Below are positions 29,186 to 38,368 of a stretch of 64,000 nucleotides of DNA, piece by piece; within the stretch, counting starts at the first letter, position 1, and every line of letters begins with the position of its first letter. The translations under genes were made by a program, and so were the position numbers. The DNA is from an uncultured Acidimicrobiales bacterium (GTDB taxonomy: Bacteria > Actinomycetota > Acidimicrobiia > Acidimicrobiales > SZUA-35): positions 186,001 through 250,000 of the forward strand of contig CALKZY010000018.1 of NCBI GenBank assembly GCA_938002965.1. The letters are read 5' to 3'. Below the pieces are notes generated by a model, which had not been told where the DNA came from, ran no database searches, and was given only the letters and a program-made list of their open reading frames with translations.

Positions 29186-29236
29186 CTGGCGCGCTGCCTA
29201 TGCGAGATCACCTTGGCAAACTTGGTCGAGTTCCAT

Positions 29237-30661
29237 TTACGTGGCACGGACGAGAGAATCAAGCTCGTGCACGATGGCCTCGGCCAACTCGTTCACGTCC
29301 GGCACCAGGTCCCGATCGGCGACCACGCTGACATCTACACTGGCGTCGCGGGACAAGATGCAAATGGCAAGACCGCAACCGTCGACTAACGAAGGCAGCG
29401 CCCAACGATGATCAACCGGTGCACCCAAAATGCTCAACGGCGAGGTGGATCCGGGAACACTGACCACAACCACGTTGAAGGGCGGGTGAAACCTCGAAGC
29501 GGCGCTAGTACGGGCAACCAGTCGGGCGGCCATAGCCGCCACCGACGGCGAGGCCTGATATAGCTTACGAATCGTGTCAACCGACTGAGCACCCATCTGT
29601 TCGGCCAGCGCGGCCATGGTTTCATGAACGTGGTGAACTCGCCCAACCGGGTCAGCGGCATCGGTCTGGAGGCTGACCAATGCGGTTCCTAGAGGCTGAT
29701 CGGTTGCGTCAACCAGGATCGGGGCCAGCGCCACAACAGACTCATCGGGCAACTCTCCCCGTTCGGCTAGCCAACGACGGAGACCACCCCCCACGGTGGC
29801 CAACAGCACGTCGTTGAAGCGGACAGACAGGCGTTGGCGGACCTTGCGAATGTCGTCGACCGCCAACGTTCCCACAGCGACACGACGATTGGGGCCGAGG
29901 CTGCGGTTGAATGACAGTCGCGGCACGACGTGTTCTCCACTCTCGACTTCGACATCCCCGCTAGGGCTTGCCCACTGGGCAGCCAGGGTCGGCAGTATCT
30001 GCGATCCGACCACGGGGATGTTTCGAGCCAACGAGACGCCCAACCGGCCCCAGTTGTAAGGCGAAACCGCTTGAGATAGCGCTGCTCGTCGAAGAAGCTC
30101 CCCGTCGGAGAGGACGTCGGGCGTCGCCCTCGGCGACGGTACCACCTCACCGGGTTCATCCGGACTCGATCCATTCGGCGCCGACGACGGAGTCAGAGGG
30201 TCGACAAGATCAAGCCCGGTCACGCCATCCACGAGGGCATGATGAACCTTGGCAAACAATCCACTTCGACCGTCGGGACGGTCGATGAGATACAACTCCC
30301 AGAGCGGGCGGTTTCGATTGATCGGCCGCTCATGCAGGCGAGCCAGCAAAGCCAACTCCTTAATGGCCACATCGCCTCGGCCTGAGGCCGGAACACCTAT
30401 GTGTCGGACGTGGTACCCAAGATCGAAGTCGGGGTCGGGTTCCCACCACGGCCGGTCCAAACGCAGCGGAACCTCTCGGACCCGGTAGGTGAGCTCCGGA
30501 ACCTGCGCCAGACGGGCTTCGAGGCCGATCAGAAGCTCGTCAAACCCAAAGCCGGCTTTGCCGGCCCCATCGACCACGGCGTACACCGAGGTGTGGCCGA
30601 GATTGGTGTTGCTCTCAGCCGAGAGCAACATTGCCTCTCTGGGCGTAACTTGCCGCATCAC
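29237..30661 (-). CDS. WS/DGAT (wax ester synthase / diacylglycerol acyltransferase) family protein
   Basis: Active-site motif HHALVDG, RPLWELYLIDRPDGR, N-terminal MLLSAESNTNLGHTSVYAVVD. Confidence 0.9.
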   Translation of the reverse strand: MMRQVTPREAMLLSAESNTNLGHTSVYAVVDGAGKAGFGFDELLIGLEARLAQVPELTYRVREVPLRLDRPWWEPDPDFDLGYHVRHIGVPASGRGDVAIKELALLARLHERPINRNRPLWELYLIDRPDGRSGLFAKVHHALVDGVTGLDLVDPLTPSSAPNGSSPDEPGEVVPSPRATPDVLSDGELLRRAALSQAVSPYNWGRLGVSLARNIPVVGSQILPTLAAQWASPSGDVEVESGEHVVPRLSFNRSLGPNRRVAVGTLAVDDIRKVRQRLSVRFNDVLLATVGGGLRRWLAERGELPDESVVALAPILVDATDQPLGTALVSLQTDAADPVGRVHHVHETMAALAEQMGAQSVDTIRKLYQASPSVAAMAARLVARTSAASRFHPPFNVVVVSVPGSTSPLSILGAPVDHRWALPSLVDGCGLAICILSRDASVDVSVVADRDLVPDVNELAEAIVHELDSLVRAT

Positions 30662-30720
30662 CGCATGATAAGAGCAGGATGTTTGGACAGCCCGATCAAA
30701 GCAGGAATGCTCTGGCTGAA

Positions 30721-31449
30721 TTAGTCGGTCGGACGCAGTTTCAAGTCGAGTGACCGACCCTTCGACCAGTCGGAGACGAATCGGAGTCGATCACCTCGAA
30801 GGACGGTGGTACGCCACTCGATCTTCGTGTCGTTGAAACTGCCGAGTCGTTCGAGGTAGAAGGCGGCGTCGCTTTTGGCCAGACCCAGCAGATCTCGGTC
30901 GCCCGCTGTTGGCACAATCGGTGTCAACCGCTCCCAGCCCTGATTGGGTACCGGCGCTCCGGCAGAATCCAACTCGAAGTACAACGCCGTGTGGCTAAAG
31001 TCGGCCTGCAGTAGCGGCTCGGCCAAATCGAACGGTAGCCATACCCGATCGACAGCTAGCGGGCCGTCACCGGCGAGACGAAGCCGTTCCAGGAAGACAA
31101 ACTCAGTTTCCTCATCGCTCTCCAGATGAGCGGCGACCGCCGGATCGGTAACAACTTCAAGAGCAAGCACTTTGCTGTTCTGCTCCACTCCCTGGGACTC
31201 GACTGCTTGGAAGAGTGTGTAGAGCGTGCCTAGAGACTGCTCAAACTCCGAACGATTGACTACCGTGCCCTTGCCCCGCTCGCGTTTCAACAGGCCGGTC
31301 TTGTTGAGGTGGCGTACGGCCTCGCGAACCGTATGCCTGCTGACCTCGTAGGTCTCGGTCAACTGGAGATCAGTGGGGAACGAGGAGTCGAACTCCCCAG
31401 TGTCAAGACGACGACGTAACTCAGCCTCAAGCTGAGCCCACAACGGCAT
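30721..31449 (-). CDS. GntR-family transcriptional regulator (UTRA/HutC-like)
   Basis: LTETYEVSRHTVREAVRHLNKTGLLKRERGKGTVV wHTH, followed by UTRA-like ligand domain. Confidence 0.9.
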   Translation of the reverse strand: MPLWAQLEAELRRRLDTGEFDSSFPTDLQLTETYEVSRHTVREAVRHLNKTGLLKRERGKGTVVNRSEFEQSLGTLYTLFQAVESQGVEQNSKVLALEVVTDPAVAAHLESDEETEFVFLERLRLAGDGPLAVDRVWLPFDLAEPLLQADFSHTALYFELDSAGAPVPNQGWERLTPIVPTAGDRDLLGLAKSDAAFYLERLGSFNDTKIEWRTTVLRGDRLRFVSDWSKGRSLDLKLRPTD

Positions 31450-31627
31450 CGGGCTTGTGCGGTCAAGCGGTTTGGCGGTCAGCGTGCTCTCCGTTCAGAT
31501 CCGAGTCGTGACCCGAACTGAAATGTTCGGACTTTCACCTAAAGTATCGCATTTAGCTGCGCCTCGCGGTCTACGATTCAACATCGACGTGGCCCGCCCA
31601 CCGGCGGGAACTACACCGGGCAGGTTC

Positions 31628-32128
31628 ATGAACGAATCCAACGAGAGCAGTACTCGCACCCAGCTAGTCGGCTGGGGGTTCGTCGTTGCTCAATTCGTGT
31701 TGATCGCAGCACTGATCTTGACCGGCCAAGACGATCATTGGCCGATACCAGGCTGGCTCCGCCTCGTGTCGTGGGCCCTTTTCGTTGGAGGGTTCGTAAT
31801 CATGGCAGCGGCCGCGCTTCGCTTGGGCTGGTCATTGACCCCAACACCTGTTCCGCGAACAGTCGGACAGCTGAAGACCGATGGGTTGTACCGTTGGGCC
31901 CGCCACCCCATCTACAGCGGACTCTTGGTCGTCGTTGTTGCTATCACCCTCCGGTCGGCAAGTCTTGTTACCGCCGCCATTGCCGTCGCAATCATCATTT
32001 TCTTCAACGCAAAGGCAGCGTGGGAGGAAGGTCGGCTGAAGGATCGCTATCTGGGGTACGCAGCGTACGCAGCCCGAACCCCCCGCTTCATTCCCTCCAT
32101 CCGATCCTTAGTGGATCGCTCGGGCTAG
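31628..32128 (+). CDS. Isoprenylcysteine carboxyl methyltransferase / phospholipid methyltransferase-like membrane protein
   Basis: LKTDGLYRWARHPIYSGLLVVVVAITL and C-terminal EEGRLKDRYLGYAAYAARTPRFIP. Confidence 0.88.
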   Translation: MNESNESSTRTQLVGWGFVVAQFVLIAALILTGQDDHWPIPGWLRLVSWALFVGGFVIMAAAALRLGWSLTPTPVPRTVGQLKTDGLYRWARHPIYSGLLVVVVAITLRSASLVTAAIAVAIIIFFNAKAAWEEGRLKDRYLGYAAYAARTPRFIPSIRSLVDRSG

Positions 32129-33450
32129 GCCTCTGGTCGGCTGATCGCACCTGCCGCCTCAAGGTCGGCCAGATCAGCCGCAGTCAACTCAAGTACTTCG
32201 GTGAGGACCGCCTCGGTGTCAGCTCCCACCGCCGGCGCCGGACCTTGTGGAGCAATGTGAACGCCCTTCATTTTGATCGGCGAGGCGACGGTTCGCATGT
32301 TCTCGACGGATAGGTCTCCACTAGCCGTCGGCACGTCAACGACAAAGTCGTTGGCCACGACCTGCGGATCGTCGGCAACATCGACCGTGGACTGCACCGC
32401 CGACCATGGAATACCCACGGCGTCAAGGCGCTTACCCCATTCACCAACCGTGCGTGAGCGAGTCTGGTGGTCCATTATGTCCAACAGCTCCGCCATGTTC
32501 TGAAATCGGGCTTTGCCTGACTCGAATCTTGGATCGGCGGCCAAGCCGGCCAGATCGAATGCCGTGCAAAGATCCTGCCAAGCTGTCGGGTAGGTTCCCG
32601 GCATGGTCACCACGATCCATTTGTCCTCAGCGCAGGGGTAGGCGCTGCCCAGCGGGCTCAGCTGCCGGGATCGAGGGCGACGGCTCGGCTGATATCCGTC
32701 GACCAGCGTCGTGGACAAGTCGGTGGATGCCCCCCACAGGGCGGTACCAAGAAGGCTGGTCTCGACCACCTGATGTTCACCGGTCTGCTCAACCACTCTG
32801 AGCGCGGCTAGGACCGCGGCCAACAGCGCCAACCCGGTCATGTGATCGCCCAAGGCGTTGGGCATGACTCTTGGCTGACCTGTTTCCGGTTCAGCAGCCA
32901 ACGCGGCCAAACCGCTTCTTCCCCAGAAGGCCGTTACGTCGTAGCCGGGCCGATCGGCTTCGACACCCTCGGAGCCGTATCCGATCAGCGTGGCGTGAAC
33001 CAGTTTGGGATTGACCGCCACCAGCGAAGATGGGTCGATACCAAATCGACGCTGACGCTCAGGCAGAAGATTGCAAACAAAGACGTCGGATCGCTCAGCC
33101 AGGCGCCGGATCAAATCTGCACCCTGAGGGTCCTTCATGTTGACCGCCACCGACCGTTTGCCCCTGTTGTCGGCGGTAAAGGCGGCGTCGAATCCGGCTG
33201 CCGGGTGATCCTCGGCAACTCGAGGCGGTCGCATTGCCCCTCGCATGTAGTCACCACCGACGGGTTCGATCTTGATGACGTCGGCTCCCATGTCGGCCAT
33301 AATGGCCGCCGCGCTGGGTGCCGCCATCCAGCCGGCCACCTCGAGAACACGGATCCCGGCCATGGGGCCTGGAAGCGTGGCCGGGTTCACCGTGCCGGGT
33401 TGAGGGTTGTTTGCCGAATCGCCTGTTGTCACAATCATCGAGTATGGCAC
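32125..33450 (-). CDS. CaiB/BaiF CoA-transferase family protein
   Basis: GIRVLEVAGWMAAPSAAAIMADMGADVIKIEPVGGDYMRG; NLLPERQRRFGID; GYGSEG; TGLALLAAVLAAL. Confidence 0.93.
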   Translation of the reverse strand: MPYSMIVTTGDSANNPQPGTVNPATLPGPMAGIRVLEVAGWMAAPSAAAIMADMGADVIKIEPVGGDYMRGAMRPPRVAEDHPAAGFDAAFTADNRGKRSVAVNMKDPQGADLIRRLAERSDVFVCNLLPERQRRFGIDPSSLVAVNPKLVHATLIGYGSEGVEADRPGYDVTAFWGRSGLAALAAEPETGQPRVMPNALGDHMTGLALLAAVLAALRVVEQTGEHQVVETSLLGTALWGASTDLSTTLVDGYQPSRRPRSRQLSPLGSAYPCAEDKWIVVTMPGTYPTAWQDLCTAFDLAGLAADPRFESGKARFQNMAELLDIMDHQTRSRTVGEWGKRLDAVGIPWSAVQSTVDVADDPQVVANDFVVDVPTASGDLSVENMRTVASPIKMKGVHIAPQGPAPAVGADTEAVLTEVLELTAADLADLEAAGAISRPEA

Positions 33451-34261
33451 CCGGCGAGCACGCTTTACCTAACGGCCCAACCGACCCGGTCCCAGGCCAT
33501 CACCCCGGCACAGGTCATCTGGAAGGCCCCGAGGTTGATTGGCCGATGCAGCTAGTTGATCTTCACCGTCGAACGGCCGCCGACCAGGTTGTGCGAATCA
33601 CCCTGGCAACCGACACCAGCGGTCGGCTGAGACTGGGCGATGTCATCGTCGGGGGCGGCTTCGACATCGTCGATTCGCCAGACGATGAGGCCCTCGAGCG
33701 TCGGGCCGAGAGTAGCCCATCGGTCATCAGGGCCGTTCGTCGTTGGACCCTGCCAGACACCGTCTCAGCCGACATGCAACTACTGGTCTGCGGCCTCAAC
33801 CCCAGCCCCACATCGGCTGATCGCGGCGTCGGGTTCGGACGCCCGGGCAACAGATTCTGGCCGGCCGCCGTCCAGGCAGGACTTGTGTCCAGGCCCTTTG
33901 ATGCCGACAACGCCCTGCGTCAACACGGCATCGGGATGACCGATCTAGCCAAGCGAACCACAAAAAGGCCAGCGAACTCACCGCGGCGGAGTATCAAGCG
34001 GGTGTCGAGCGAGTCGAACGATTGATCTCGTGGCTACAACCGCAACGCATTTGTTTCGTCGGCCTGGCCGGATGGCGCAGTACCCGAAATCGTAAAGCCT
34101 GTGCCGGCTGGCAGGGTGAAGGTTTGGCTGGTCGCCCTCTATATCTGATGCCCAGCACCAGCGGTCTGAACGCTCACAGCCAGCTTCGGGACCTAACCGA
34201 GCATTTGGCCGCGGCTGCTGCAGGGCCGCCCAACATCGTCTCGAAATCCGATACCCGCTGA
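33444..34261 (+). pseudogene. mug: G/T(U) mismatch-specific DNA glycosylase (Mug/TDG-like), frameshifted at an A5 tract (33962-33966)
   Basis: LLVCGLNPSPTSADRGVGFGRPGNRFWPAAVQAGL then TDLAKRTT; frame changes near 33962 to continue KASELTAAEYQAGVERVERLISWLQPQRICFVGLAGWR..LYLMPSTSGLNAHSQ. May be sequence error rather than a true pseudogene. Confidence 0.75.
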
Positions 34262-34264
34262 GAA

Positions 34265-35932
34265 CTAGTACGTCACGTCGGCCATTTGCCGTCGCAGGAG
34301 ATCGAGTCCGACCGAGCCAACCGCCAATAGGTGCGAATGGAACGACTTCAGCTCGAAGCCCGGCCGCGATGAATGCTCGGTTCTCATATCCAAAATGGCC
34401 TGCTCACCCACCTTGTAGCTGATCGCCTGACCGGGCCAACCGAAGTACCGAGTCACTTCGGAGTCGGCTGCTGCTGTGCTCAGCAAGGCTCGCTCCACTA
34501 ATAGCTCGTTGGCCAGCTCAAAGCTCCATTGGCTGCCGGGGTGAAAGCTGACGTCTCCAGGAACAGGCAAGCCGCAGTGCGCCCCGATGTCGATGGCAAT
34601 CCGACACGATCTCAACAGCTGGCTGGACAACAGGCCCACTCGGTATTCTGGGCGCTCCAGGTAGCCGATTTCGTTCATAAATCGTTCGGCGTACAACGCC
34701 CATCCTTCGCCGGAACCAGGGTGCCAGACCATCGACTTGTGGAAACGCGAGAGGTCGTCGCCCTGAGTCATCTGAACACCGACCTGGAGGTGGTGTCCGG
34801 GGAAGCCTTCGTGATAAGCGGTGGTAACTTCGTCGAACAAGGGAAAGTGGCTGTTTCCCTCCACTGGGTACCAAACCGAACCGGTCCTGGAAAAGTCTTC
34901 TGACGGTGGGACGTAGTGAGCGGCGCTAGCCCCTCCTGCCGGCTCCACCTGAACGGCGATAGCGCGAATCTCACCTGGGACATCGAAGTGCACGCCTTCG
35001 AGATTCTCCAATGCCTGCAGTTGCCGCTCCGTCATCAACTCGACGAAATGCCCTTCGTCGCGGGCGGCGTACTCGGCACCTGTCTTCAAGCGACCTATGA
35101 CTTTGGCGACGGGCACGGTGCTGTCGATTTCTGCGCAAGCATCGTTCAGATCCGACCACAGCCGTTCGACTTCGTCCCATCCCCAACGGTATGTCTCGTC
35201 CATGTCGAGGGAACATCCGAGGTGTGCTTCTGCTTCAGCGGTGTACCGCTCTCGACCTACACCATCATCGTGCCTGGCGGCGGGAAGGTAGGTTTCGGTC
35301 AGGTAGGCACCAAGGTCATTGAAAGCCACCTTGGCGTGCGCAACCCCGTCACGCAATCGACTGACTAGTGCAGCGTCACCAAGGTTGGCTTCGTCCAGCT
35401 TTCCGACAAGCTGATCCAGAACCGAGTGATCGGACCCGAGTGAACGTCCCTGCTCCAGCACTGCCTCTACTTGCCGACGGGCCACGGTCTTGGATTGGTG
35501 CCGTCCTTCCTCAAGCGTGCGACGGTAGCCGTCCAGGGCCTCACCGGTTGAAGCCAGACGAGAACAGATGTCAGTCCAACCTTCAGCCGAGGTCATGTCC
35601 ATCGACCCGTAGACGAATCGAAGGCCCTGGTGTGAACTTGCGATGTTGTTCAGGTCGTAGAAAGGACGACCAGCATCAATGGAGCCAATCTCCAGGTCGC
35701 ACTCGTCGATCAACACTGCTTTGGCCAAGTCCGAGCGGGCATCGGTAGCCGGGCACTGCTGGGCTCGGGCCCTGAGGTCGCTCCACATCTTACGGGTGTC
35801 GACCACACCGTCGGGTGACATGTCGGGCCACCGCCCATCGTGACCCCTCACACCGACATAAGTGGCCAAAACAGGTTCCTGGGCGGCAACGATCTCAGTG
35901 GCCTCATCGCTAAGAGCAAAGATGTCGATCAT
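34265..35932 (-). CDS. DUF885-domain (M3-like) protein
   Basis: TAYHEGFPGHHLQVGVQMTQGDDLSRF (HExGH-like metal site), GEGWALYAERFMNEIGYLERPEYRVGLL, GWPGQAISYKVGEQAILDMR. Confidence 0.9.
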   Translation of the reverse strand: MIDIFALSDEATEIVAAQEPVLATYVGVRGHDGRWPDMSPDGVVDTRKMWSDLRARAQQCPATDARSDLAKAVLIDECDLEIGSIDAGRPFYDLNNIASSHQGLRFVYGSMDMTSAEGWTDICSRLASTGEALDGYRRTLEEGRHQSKTVARRQVEAVLEQGRSLGSDHSVLDQLVGKLDEANLGDAALVSRLRDGVAHAKVAFNDLGAYLTETYLPAARHDDGVGRERYTAEAEAHLGCSLDMDETYRWGWDEVERLWSDLNDACAEIDSTVPVAKVIGRLKTGAEYAARDEGHFVELMTERQLQALENLEGVHFDVPGEIRAIAVQVEPAGGASAAHYVPPSEDFSRTGSVWYPVEGNSHFPLFDEVTTAYHEGFPGHHLQVGVQMTQGDDLSRFHKSMVWHPGSGEGWALYAERFMNEIGYLERPEYRVGLLSSQLLRSCRIAIDIGAHCGLPVPGDVSFHPGSQWSFELANELLVERALLSTAAADSEVTRYFGWPGQAISYKVGEQAILDMRTEHSSRPGFELKSFHSHLLAVGSVGLDLLRRQMADVTY

Positions 35933-35941
35933 TGGCTCAGA

Positions 35942-36367
35942 CTAGTCGGGACTACTAGTTGAGGTTTCTCGATTCACCAGGAGCTGTGTGTCCACGGGTA
36001 CCGCCATCGAAGTGGCCAACGCATTGGTTTGGTGAGCCATGGCCACCACGGCCAAAAGCTCGCTGTGTTGCTCGGTACTCATTCCCTTGGCCCGGGCCGC
36101 AGCGGTGTGCGAGTGAAGACAGTAGTCACATCCATTGGCGGCCGAAACGGCGACGTAGATCATCTCCTTAGCCAAGGGATCGAGATGACCAGGACCCATA
36201 ACCAACTTCAGGCTCTCCCAAATCCGACGCAACGTAGCCGGGTCGTTGGCCAAGGCCTTCCAAAAGTTGTTGACCTCATCGATGTTTCGAGTCGATCGAA
36301 TGTCGTCGATCACCGATCGGGCCTCATCTGACATCTCGTCGTATGCCAGCAATTTGACTGTGCTCAT
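35942..36367 (-). CDS. Carboxymuconolactone decarboxylase / AhpD-like protein
   Basis: LAKEMIYVAVSAANGCDYCLHSHTAAARAKGMS (AhpD-like CxxC..H). Confidence 0.9.
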   Translation of the reverse strand: MSTVKLLAYDEMSDEARSVIDDIRSTRNIDEVNNFWKALANDPATLRRIWESLKLVMGPGHLDPLAKEMIYVAVSAANGCDYCLHSHTAAARAKGMSTEQHSELLAVVAMAHQTNALATSMAVPVDTQLLVNRETSTSSPD

Positions 36368-36487
36368 CTTGGTGCTCTCGATTCCTGCTAGATCTTGTGT
36401 TAGTTGTCTGTCGCTTGTGGTAGCCCACAATCGGCTCAATCTCAACTGCTCCAGCCGACGATCCATCGGTGACGTTCTGCCGATACG

Positions 36488-38257
36488 GTGCACTGGGTGA
36501 GCACAGAAAACCCAGTTGACGCCCCCAAAGACGGTGTCGACGACCGGTCTTCCGGCGAGTCGACGTCAACCGACTTCATCCGGCAAAAAGTAGTTGCCGA
36601 CAATGAGTCAGGTCGATTCTCACAGCGTGTCCAAACCCGATTTCCTCCTGAACCCAACGGCTACCTTCACATCGGGCACGCCAAGGCCATCAACCTGAAC
36701 TTCTCCATCGCCTCGGAGTTCGGCGGCACCTGCAACCTTCGTTTCGATGACACCAACCCTGACGGCGAGGACCAGGAGTTCATCGACGGCATCGAGGAGG
36801 ACCTGGCTTGGTTGGGCTACGAGCCCTCAGCTCCGGCACTCTACGCTTCGGACTACTTCGAACAGCTCTACCACTGGGCCGAGAGCCTGATCGAAAGGGG
36901 TCTCGCCTACGTCGACGATCAGGATGCCGAGACCATTTCCGCCCAACGGGGCGGTTTCGGGAAACCCGGCATCGAAAGCCCGCATCGAGGCCGAACACCC
37001 GAAGAGAACCTCCAGCTGTTCCGCGACATGCGTGACGGCCGCTACGGCGATGGCGAAAAGGTGCTGCGGGCCAAAATCGACATGCAGAGCGAAAACATGC
37101 AGCTGCGCGATCCAATCATGTACCGGATCAAGCGCATGGCGCACCATCGAACCGGTGACACCTGGATCATCTACCCCACCTACGACTGGGCGCATGGCCA
37201 ATCCGATGCCATCGAAGGGGTTACACACTCGCTGTGCACACTGGAGTTCACCGACAACCGAGCGCTGTACGACTGGTATCTCAGCAACCTTGAGCTTCCC
37301 GCCGAGCAACCTGAGCAAACCGAATACGCCCGGCTCGGGCTCACCTACACCCCCATGTCCAAGCGGGTCTTCGCCCGCCTGGTGGACCAGGGCATCGTGG
37401 ACGGTTGGGACGATCCTCGGATGCCGACGTTGCGAGGACTCCGCCGACGGGGCTACCCACCGGTGGCCATACGAGACTTCGTGGACAAGGTCGGTATCGC
37501 CCGCACCAACTCGACCACCGAAATCGAGTTGCTTGAGTCCTTTGTACGAACCGAACTGAACAGAACGGCGCTGCGTCGAATGGCCGTCCTTCGACCGTTG
37601 AAGGTGATTATCACCAACTGGCCGGAGGGTGACGAACGTCTGCTCACCGCCATCAACAATCCCGAAGACGAAACAGCCGGTACCAGGACAGTCGCATTCG
37701 GGCCCGAGCTGTGGATCGAACAAGACGACTTCAAACTCGAGCCGCCCTCCAAGTACTACCGCCTCTCCCCCGGCCGCGAAGTTCGACTGCGCGCCGGCTT
37801 CTACATCACTGCTCACGATGCAGACACCGATTCCGACGGCAATCCGGCCACCGTCTACTGCACGTACGACCCCGAGAGTGAAGGCGGATCGACCCCCGAC
37901 GGCCGCAAAGTGAAAGCCACCATCCACTGGGTTTCAGCCCAATACGCGGTCGGCGGCACCGTCAATCTTTACGATCGTCTATTCAGTCACGCTCACCCTG
38001 GAGAGGGTGGCGCAGATCCGCTCGACAGCGTAAACCCAAACTCAAGGGAAACGCTGGCCGATGTCCGGCTTGAGCGGTCATTGGCCCAGGTTCAACCCGG
38101 ACAGGTTGTCCAGTTCGAGCGGCTTGGCTACTTCGCCGTCGATTTGGATGACCCCCGCGTGTTTCACCGCACCGTGGGCCTCCGCGACGAGTGGGCCAAC
38201 ATCCAGAAGCGTCAGCAGAAACAGCAGCAGAACCAACAAAAGCAGCGCAAGCGGTAG
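36488..38257 (+). CDS. glnS: Glutaminyl-tRNA synthetase
   Basis: RFPPEPNGYLHIGHAKAINLNF, CNLRFDDTNP, YPTYDWAHGQSDAIEGVTHSLCTLEFTDNRALYDW, TPMSKR (KMSKS-like). Confidence 0.95.
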   Translation: MHWVSTENPVDAPKDGVDDRSSGESTSTDFIRQKVVADNESGRFSQRVQTRFPPEPNGYLHIGHAKAINLNFSIASEFGGTCNLRFDDTNPDGEDQEFIDGIEEDLAWLGYEPSAPALYASDYFEQLYHWAESLIERGLAYVDDQDAETISAQRGGFGKPGIESPHRGRTPEENLQLFRDMRDGRYGDGEKVLRAKIDMQSENMQLRDPIMYRIKRMAHHRTGDTWIIYPTYDWAHGQSDAIEGVTHSLCTLEFTDNRALYDWYLSNLELPAEQPEQTEYARLGLTYTPMSKRVFARLVDQGIVDGWDDPRMPTLRGLRRRGYPPVAIRDFVDKVGIARTNSTTEIELLESFVRTELNRTALRRMAVLRPLKVIITNWPEGDERLLTAINNPEDETAGTRTVAFGPELWIEQDDFKLEPPSKYYRLSPGREVRLRAGFYITAHDADTDSDGNPATVYCTYDPESEGGSTPDGRKVKATIHWVSAQYAVGGTVNLYDRLFSHAHPGEGGADPLDSVNPNSRETLADVRLERSLAQVQPGQVVQFERLGYFAVDLDDPRVFHRTVGLRDEWANIQKRQQKQQQNQQKQRKR

Positions 38258-38273
38258 CAGACACAGCAACCGG

Positions 38274-38293
38274 CCGGTACCTCGGTGTACCGG
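38274..38293. terminator. Hairpin downstream of glnS (terminator or regulatory)
   Basis: CCGGTAC-CTCGGT-GTACCGG, perfect 7-bp stem; no convincing T-run. Confidence 0.35.
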
Positions 38294-38368
38294 ACCGACC
38301 AGGATTTTGGCAAGCTTGCATGACATCGGATCGGGCCGAACACCGGCACACCCACGAGAGGAGTCGCG

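Noticed and set aside
35942-36367. AhpD-like protein considered as a third selenoprotein
   Set aside because: The redox motif is an intact CDYC with no in-frame TGA; AhpD-like selenoproteins exist elsewhere but this copy uses Cys.
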